From positions 1 to 9,516 of the forward strand of contig JASHXW010000437.1 in NCBI GenBank assembly GCA_030043395.1: a DNA stretch of 9,516 nt. Direction: 5' to 3'. The notes below the pieces were generated by a model that searched no databases, was not told the origin of the DNA, and worked only from the letters and a program-made list of their open reading frames with translations. A program made the translations under genes and the position numbers. The stretch comes from Streptosporangiaceae bacterium. GTDB lineage: Bacteria > Actinomycetota > Actinomycetes > Streptosporangiales > Streptosporangiaceae. Shown here piece by piece: positions 4,771-9,516 of this stretch (the stretch's first letter is position 1; every line of letters begins with the position of its first letter).

Positions 4771-6051
4771 GTGGTGACAGCACTCCCATCGAACCGGACA
4801 TATGCTGAGCAGCTGGACGCTGCCGATCCGCTCGCCAGTTACCGCGAGCAGTTCGTCTGCCCGGCCGAGGACGACCCGGCCACCAGGATGATCTACCTGG
4901 ACGGGAACTCGCTTGGTCCCCTGCCGCGGGCGACGGCCGGGAGAATCGCCGAGGTCGTCGACAGCGAGTGGGGAACCGGCCTGGTGCGTTCCTGGGACCG
5001 GTGGGTCGGGCTGCCGGCGGAGGTCGGCGACCTGATCGGCGCCCACCTCACTGGCGCCGCGCCAGGCCAGGTCCTGGTGAGCGATTCGACCACGGTGAAT
5101 TTGTTCAAGCTAGCCAGTGCGGCGCTGGATGCGCAGCCGGGCCGGAATGTGCTCGTCACCGACGACGACAACTTCCCCACCGACCGTTACGTGCTGCAGG
5201 GCATCGCGGCGCAGCGGGGCTGCGAGCTGCGGATGATCCACACCGACCTGGACCAGGGCGTGAGTGAGGACGAGCTGCTCGGGGCGCTTGGCCCGGATGT
5301 TGCGCTGGTCAGCCTGTCACACGTCGCCTACCGCAGCGGTGCCCTGGCCGACATGGCGCGGATCACCAGCCTCGTGCACGACGCCGGGGCGCTGATGCTG
5401 TGGGACTTGTGCCATGCGGTTGGCGCCGTGCCCATCGAGCTGGACGCCTGCGGGGCGGACCTGGCGATCGGCTGCACGTACAAGTACGTCAACGCCGGAC
5501 CAGGATCCCCGGCGTTCCTGTATGTCCGCGACGAGCTTCAGTCTCGGCTGCGGCAGCCGGTCTGGGGCTGGTTCGGCCAGCGGGAGCAGTTCGAGATGGG
5601 CCCGGCCTATGACCCCGTGGCCGGTATCGACAGGTTCGCGACCGGCACGCCGCAGATCATCGGCACCGTGGCCGTGGCCGAGGGTGTCAAGATCATCGCG
5701 GAGGCGGGGATCGAGCGGCTGCGCAGCAAGAGCGTCGCGCTGACCAGCTACCTGATCCACCTGGTCGACGAGTGGCTGGAACCGCACGGCTTCCGGCTCG
5801 CGTCCCCGCGCGCCGACGCACGCCGTGGCGGGCACGTCACCCTGCACCATCCGCAAGCCTGGCGGATCAGCCAGGCGATGATCACGGCGGGCGTGATCGG
5901 CGATTACCGGACGCCAGACCGGGTCAGGCTCGGTCCCACGCCGCTCACCACCAGGTTCACCGACATCTGGGATGCGGCTGACCGGCTCAGGCAGATCGCC
6001 GAGAGCGGCTCCTACTCCGAGCTGCCGGCGCAGTACTCACGCGTCACCTGA
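4771..6051 (+). CDS. kynU: Kynureninase
   Basis: A PLP enzyme of fold type I that cleaves L-kynurenine to anthranilate and L-alanine (and 3-hydroxykynurenine to 3-hydroxyanthranilate) in tryptophan breakdown; cytoplasmic. All family landmarks are present in the 426 residues: YLDGNSLGPLP (42-52), STTVNLFKL near the PLP phosphate (106-114), FPTDRY (135-140), the WDLCHAVGAVP segment with Asp212 (211-221), and CTYKYVNAGPGSPAF with the expected PLP lysine at 238. WGWFGQ (265-270) and GTPQI (292-296) follow. Length is normal. Start is GTG 4771 or the next GTG at 4774. Neither has a Shine-Dalgarno, and TAGTGT (4761-4766) is placed as a -10 box for a leaderless mRNA starting near 4774. No tryptophan dioxygenase, formamidase or anthranilate gene is visible, so the pathway partners lie elsewhere or the kynurenine comes from outside. 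Confidence 0.95.
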   Translation: MVTALPSNRTYAEQLDAADPLASYREQFVCPAEDDPATRMIYLDGNSLGPLPRATAGRIAEVVDSEWGTGLVRSWDRWVGLPAEVGDLIGAHLTGAAPGQVLVSDSTTVNLFKLASAALDAQPGRNVLVTDDDNFPTDRYVLQGIAAQRGCELRMIHTDLDQGVSEDELLGALGPDVALVSLSHVAYRSGALADMARITSLVHDAGALMLWDLCHAVGAVPIELDACGADLAIGCTYKYVNAGPGSPAFLYVRDELQSRLRQPVWGWFGQREQFEMGPAYDPVAGIDRFATGTPQIIGTVAVAEGVKIIAEAGIERLRSKSVALTSYLIHLVDEWLEPHGFRLASPRADARRGGHVTLHHPQAWRISQAMITAGVIGDYRTPDRVRLGPTPLTTRFTDIWDAADRLRQIAESGSYSELPAQYSRVT

Positions 6052-6093
6052 CTGGCGGCCCGGCGCGGCGAGGCCGGACAGATCGAACTAGCT

Positions 6094-6130
6094 CGGACGC
6101 CTGCACCCGGCGGACGCGTGCAGGCGTCCG
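6094..6130. terminator. Bidirectional terminator between kynU and dipZ
   Basis: CGGACGCCTGCAC (6094-6106) and GTGCAGGCGTCCG (6118-6130) are perfect reverse complements (13 bp) around an 11-nt loop. The hairpin lies 42 nt past the kynureninase stop and 19 nt past the dipZ stop, exactly where a shared terminator for convergent genes is expected. No T-tract, as often in GC-rich actinobacteria. Confidence 0.75.
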
Positions 6131-6149
6131 TGATCATGAACGCGGCCGT

Positions 6150-7847
6150 TCAGCCGAAGGTGAAGTCGTAGGCCTGGATGCCGGGCGAGGCCTGCAGCTG
6201 CAGCGTGCCGCTGGTGGTCGAGTCCGCCTGGAACAGCGTGTAGAGCCTGGGTATGCCGCTGACGTGGATGGTCTGCAGATGGCGGCCGCCTTCGGACACC
6301 GAGAGCGTGCCGCTGCCGCCTAGCACCAGGTACACGTCCTGGGCGAGGAAGCCGAGCTCCATCCGGGCGCCTGGTCCTGCCGTGGCCTCCTGCTCGTGGT
6401 CGGTCCAGGTGCCCGACCAGCCGAGCGCGCCGAGCGGGAGCCGCTTGGGGAAGTGGTAGACCGCTGGCTTGTTCTTGGTGACCCGGTACGGCAGCAGGTA
6501 TTGCAGGCGCTCGTAGCCGACGTAGGTCTCCGGGCTCATCTCGCCGTTCGGCGTCTTGTTCGGCACGCTGGTCGGCGGTGGGAGCGCAAGTCGCGGATGG
6601 GCCGCCTGGAGCAGTTCCCTGATGAGGTGCTCGGTGGTGGAGTAGTCGCCTTCGCCGAAGTGGACGTGCGTGACGATGCCCTGCGCGTCGATCAGGTAGT
6701 CCGCAGGCCAGTACTCGTTGTCGTAGGCGTTCCACGTGGCGTAGTTGTCGTCGATCGCGACCGGGTAGTGCACGCCGAGCGCGGCGGCCTCCGTGCGGAC
6801 ATTCGACACGACGTGCTCGAACGCGAACTCCGGGGTGTGCACGCCCACCACGACGAACCCGTCCTTCGCGTACCGCGAGTACCAGGCCTCGACATGCGGC
6901 AGTGTCCGCTGGCAGTTGATGCAGGAATAGGTCCAGAAATCGACGAGGACCACCTTGCCGCGCAGCTCCCTGAGCGTGAGCGGCTTGCCGCCAGGAGTGT
7001 TCAGCCAGGCGGTGATCCCGGTGAAGTTCGGCGCGCGCCCGCAGTTGACCAGGGTCGTGGAGTTCGCCGGGCAATGGCTCAGCGAGCCCTGGTGGCCGCC
7101 GTCCAGGGCAGTGAGCTCCTGCCGGATTCTCTCCGAGCCTTGCAGCGCCGTGGTGTAGCTAGGGACGAGGCGCTGCAGCGGGGCAAGCACGTTGAGTGCG
7201 ATGAGCACGGCCATGATGATCAGCACGGCGCCGCCGAACTGCCTGACCCTCGGAGCGTGCCGGCGCAGGGCTCCGACGCGGCTGGCGAGCTGGCCGCCGG
7301 CGAAGGCGAACGCGAGCAGCGGCACCGCGGTGCCGACCGCGAACGCGGCCGTCAGGAACACGGCGGTCAGGCCGACCCGGTGGGTCGCTCCGACCACGGT
7401 AATCGCGGCCAGGATTGGGCCGGCGCACGGCACGTACAGCACGCCAAGGGCCAGGCCAAGCACGAACCCCCCGGCCCTGCCGCTGGGGCGGCGCGTGCTG
7501 ATCCGCGAGAACGGCCGCTCGAACAAGTCGCCGAGCGGCGGGATCAGGTAGCCCAAGCCGACGAGGATAAGCACGGCGATGCCCGCGTCCTGCAGTGAGT
7601 CCTGCGGCAGGTCAAGCAGCGAGAGCAGCTCGGAACCGGCGAGCACCAGCAGGCTGAAGCTCAGCACCAGCCCGATGACCACGGCGAGCGGCCTGCCCAG
7701 GCTGGTGCGCCCATGTCCCGCCTCATCCTCGCTGCGCACCGTCGGGTCGGCTCCCGCGACCAGGATGACCGGCAGGACCGGCAGTATGCACGGCGAGATT
7801 CCGGCCAGGAACCCGGCCACGACGCCCACCACGATGAGCTCGACCAT
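6150..7847 (-). CDS. dipZ: DipZ-like CcdA / thioredoxin-fold fusion protein
   Basis: A membrane thiol-disulfide transporter fused to its extracytoplasmic partner, carrying reducing power across the membrane to exported proteins. Residues 1-230 are the CcdA/DsbD transmembrane domain with about six helices and its two reactive cysteines in GISPCILPVLP (Cys20) and YVPCAGPIL (Cys141). A TlpA/redoxin domain covers about 270-415: VVLVDFWTYSCINCQRTLPHV holds the CxxC pair (Cys309, Cys312), and YWPADYLID (379-387) the cis-Pro strand. Residues 430-565 match the C-terminal region of mycobacterial DipZ, reported to have a carbohydrate-binding-module-like fold. A further Cys pair (259, 269) lies in the linker. 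ATG 7847 is chosen because GGGAGG (7860-7855) is 7 nt upstream; an in-frame start at 7898 would add 17 polar residues before the first helix. At 565 aa it is shorter than the M. tuberculosis protein (about 695). It stands alone, divergent from the MFS gene. Confidence 0.92.
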   Translation of the reverse strand: MVELIVVGVVAGFLAGISPCILPVLPVILVAGADPTVRSEDEAGHGRTSLGRPLAVVIGLVLSFSLLVLAGSELLSLLDLPQDSLQDAGIAVLILVGLGYLIPPLGDLFERPFSRISTRRPSGRAGGFVLGLALGVLYVPCAGPILAAITVVGATHRVGLTAVFLTAAFAVGTAVPLLAFAFAGGQLASRVGALRRHAPRVRQFGGAVLIIMAVLIALNVLAPLQRLVPSYTTALQGSERIRQELTALDGGHQGSLSHCPANSTTLVNCGRAPNFTGITAWLNTPGGKPLTLRELRGKVVLVDFWTYSCINCQRTLPHVEAWYSRYAKDGFVVVGVHTPEFAFEHVVSNVRTEAAALGVHYPVAIDDNYATWNAYDNEYWPADYLIDAQGIVTHVHFGEGDYSTTEHLIRELLQAAHPRLALPPPTSVPNKTPNGEMSPETYVGYERLQYLLPYRVTKNKPAVYHFPKRLPLGALGWSGTWTDHEQEATAGPGARMELGFLAQDVYLVLGGSGTLSVSEGGRHLQTIHVSGIPRLYTLFQADSTTSGTLQLQASPGIQAYDFTFG

Positions 7848-8016
7848 GCCGCTGCCTCCCTGCCGGCGGTTATGCCTCTTATTCGTAGCGCCTCGCACCG
7901 CGTATTGGCGCCCGCGCCCGGGTTTTAGCTGTCAGCAGATTGCCGCTGCGCCGGCCTAGACCGGGCGTCAGGCTTGGCCTGGCAACTTCACCAGCAGGTG
8001 AGCACCGGGGGTGACC
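7848..8016. other. Divergent promoter region of dipZ and the MFS gene
   Basis: This 169-nt gap must contain promoters for both genes. I could not find a convincing -35/-10 pair on either strand. A short inverted repeat CAGGC-TTG-GCCTG (7969-7981) lies 35 nt before the exporter start and could be an operator. No gene is visible. Confidence 0.3.
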
Positions 8017-9333
8017 ATGCGCGGGCAGCGGGTCAGTGGCAGGGGTGGCCCGCAGGGCGCTCGCACGCCGAGCCTGCTGCGGCACCGCAACTTCCGGCTC
8101 CTGTGGTTCGGCGAGACAGTCAACCAGGCAGGCAGCTCAATGGCCATGGTGGGAGTGCCCCTGCTGGCCGTGCTCACGCTGCACGCCAGCACTTTCGAGG
8201 TTGGCGCGCTCGCCGCGGCCGGATACCTGCCCTGGCTCCTCATCAGCCTGCCGGCCGGCGCCTGGGTGGACAGGCTGCCCTGCCGGCCCGTGATGATCGC
8301 CTGCGACGTGGTCGCCGCAGCGGCGTACGCGACCATTCCCGTGGCATTGTGGCTTGGCGCGCTGACCATCGCCCAGCTGATCGCCGTCCAGTTGCTCGCC
8401 GGCGCCGCCAGCGTCATCTTCGGCACCGCCTACCAGCTCAACCTGACCTCGCTGGTCGAGCCTGACCAGCTGGTCGAGGGCAACGCGAAGCTCCAGGGCA
8501 GTGCTTACGCGGCGACGCTGGGCGGACGCAGCCTGGCCGGCCTGGCCGACCAGGCACTCGGCGCGGCCACGGCGGTGCTGTGCAACGCGATCAGCTTCAC
8601 GGTCTCCGCTGCCTGCCTGCTCGCCATTCGCCCAGCGGGGCCGGCCCGGCCGGCCCAGCGCGCGAAGCCAGCATTCCGCCGCGATGTGGCCGACGGCATC
8701 ACGTTCGTGTTCCACGACCCCTACCTGCGGCAGCTGAGCTTGTTCGGCGGGCTCGCGAACTTCGCGCTCGACGGCTACGGCGCGGTGCTCGTCGTGTTCC
8801 TGGTGCGGGTGGTCGGGCTGAACGCGGCTGAGGTCGGCCTGATGCTGGCGGTGCCCGGGCTGGGCGGGCTGCTCGGCTCGCTGGTCGCCCGCCGGATCAG
8901 CTCCCGGCTCGGCACATCGAGGTGCCTGCTGCTCGGCACGATTGGCATGGCGCCATTCACCCTGCTGATTCCGCTGACTACGGCAGGACCCAGGCTGTCG
9001 TTTTACGTGATCGGGGTACTGGCGACCGTGACCGGCTACGGGATCGCCAACATCATCATGGCGACTTTCCGGCAGACCTACTGCCCTGGCGCCATGCTCG
9101 GCCGGGTCACCGCCACGATGCGCTTCGTGACTGCGGGAGTCAGCCCGATCGGCGCCCTGGCCGGCGGGGCGCTCGGCACGTGGCTTGGCACACGAGGCGC
9201 GCTGTGGGTGCTGCTGATCATGGTTGCCCTATCCGGCACGGTTCTGCTCGCCCGTCCCTTCACCCGCTCCAGGGACCTGCCAGGAAGCCCAGCCAGCCGC
9301 ACCGCGGTCGGCGCGACTCAGCCCGCCAGCTAG
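8017..9333 (+). CDS. MFS transporter, DHA3 (EntS/MFS_3-like) family exporter
   Basis: A 438-aa, twelve-helix proton-coupled exporter in the cytoplasmic membrane. The family signature is clear: LRHRNFRLLWFGETVNQAGS (21-40) leading into helix 1, motif A GAWVDRLPCRPVM (81-93) after helix 2, LVEPDQLVEGNAKLQ (146-160), and the central loop RRDVADGITFVFHDPYLR (221-238) before helix 7. Members export siderophores, macrolides or other small molecules; the substrate here cannot be predicted. ATG 8017 is preferred because GGGGGTGA (8007-8014) gives a well-placed Shine-Dalgarno; a GTG at 8011 would add two residues. The C-terminal 25 residues are polar and cytoplasmic. It is divergent from dipZ, and a minus-strand gene ends 20 nt beyond its stop. 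No adjacent regulator or biosynthetic gene suggests a cargo. Confidence 0.92.
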   Translation: MRGQRVSGRGGPQGARTPSLLRHRNFRLLWFGETVNQAGSSMAMVGVPLLAVLTLHASTFEVGALAAAGYLPWLLISLPAGAWVDRLPCRPVMIACDVVAAAAYATIPVALWLGALTIAQLIAVQLLAGAASVIFGTAYQLNLTSLVEPDQLVEGNAKLQGSAYAATLGGRSLAGLADQALGAATAVLCNAISFTVSAACLLAIRPAGPARPAQRAKPAFRRDVADGITFVFHDPYLRQLSLFGGLANFALDGYGAVLVVFLVRVVGLNAAEVGLMLAVPGLGGLLGSLVARRISSRLGTSRCLLLGTIGMAPFTLLIPLTTAGPRLSFYVIGVLATVTGYGIANIIMATFRQTYCPGAMLGRVTATMRFVTAGVSPIGALAGGALGTWLGTRGALWVLLIMVALSGTVLLARPFTRSRDLPGSPASRTAVGATQPAS

Positions 9334-9353
9334 CGGTACCGCGTCCGCCGTGC

Positions 9354-9516
9354 TCAGCTGGACGCGCGCGGAAGGAGCCGGGAGACGAGACGGGCAGGGA
9401 TGATAGTGACCGGGAAAGGGCGCTGCGCGTCGAACGCCTGCTCGCCGGTCACTACCGCGATCTGCTCGTAGCGCCCCTCTCGCAGCTCGTAGGCGTAGAG
9501 AAAAGGCTTGCCTGGA
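9354..9516 (-). CDS. C-terminal end of a Uma2-family (putative restriction endonuclease-fold) protein, partial
   Basis: Reading the minus strand from the window edge gives 53 residues ending at TGA (9356-9354). The segment YAYELREGRYEQIAVVTGEQ followed by AFDAQRPFPVTIIPARLV matches the typical end of Uma2/DUF820 proteins: a YEL-dGrY strand, then a PFPV strand and a final PxxL helix. These proteins have a PD-(D/E)XK-like fold, are abundant in actinobacteria and cyanobacteria, and have no firmly established role. The catalytic part lies outside the window. The gene is convergent with the MFS gene, 20 nt away, with no clear terminator between them. Third positions are mostly G or C, supporting real coding sequence. 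Confidence 0.7.
   Translation of the reverse strand, partial: PGKPFLYAYELREGRYEQIAVVTGEQAFDAQRPFPVTIIPARLVSRLLPRASS

Noticed and set aside
6088..7074. A 328-codon minus-strand frame overlapping dipZ in a different frame
   Set aside because: Arg/His/Pro-rich shadow of dipZ; it would also have to read through the terminator hairpin.
6396..7598. A 400-codon plus-strand open frame antisense to dipZ
   Set aside because: Arg/Glu/Gly/Val-rich low-complexity translation typical of the antisense frame of a GC-rich gene; dipZ has clear domains.

Overview
The window is high-GC DNA with the codon use (third positions mostly G or C) and gene families of a soil-type actinomycete. Supporting families are CO-dehydrogenase-like Cox proteins, a DipZ-type CcdA-thioredoxin fusion, a UTRA-domain GntR regulator, a DHA3-type MFS exporter and the end of a Uma2-family gene. 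No rRNA, tRNA, CRISPR array, transposase or integrase was seen.

Layout. (1) Bases 1-1919, plus strand: the 3' end of a molybdenum-hydroxylase (CoxL/CoxS-type) operon. The last 13 codons of an upstream gene overlap coxM (FAD subunit) by ATGA. Three bases later comes a CoxG-type gene that carries an extra helix-hairpin-helix domain closely resembling the C-terminal domain of the RNA polymerase alpha subunit, plus a C-terminal membrane anchor. (2) Bases 1920-4770: a block that looks less GC-rich and more weakly coding by eye. On the minus strand it holds a GntR/UTRA regulator with candidate operator repeats, a 20-codon ORF with a good ribosome binding site, two strong stem-loops and a GNAT acetyltransferase. 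On the plus strand it holds a small one-helix membrane protein and an overlapping coding-like ORF or gene remnant. It reads as an accessory insertion between two core-like neighbourhoods. (3) Bases 4771-6051, plus strand: a complete kynureninase, apparently without a Shine-Dalgarno sequence. (4) Bases 6150-7847, minus strand: a DipZ-like thiol-disulfide reductase, convergent with kynureninase across a perfect 13-bp hairpin. (5) Bases 8017-9333, plus strand: an MFS exporter divergent from dipZ. (6) Bases 9354-9516, minus strand: the C-terminal end of a Uma2-family protein.

Functionally, the first block would supply and tether a CO-dehydrogenase-like or related hydroxylase. The middle block is a small regulated accessory cassette of unknown purpose. 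Kynureninase (tryptophan catabolism), DipZ (extracytoplasmic redox) and the exporter look like independent transcription units. The most unusual items are the alpha-CTD-like domain inside CoxG and the 20-codon ORF plus paired hairpins ahead of the acetyltransferase gene.
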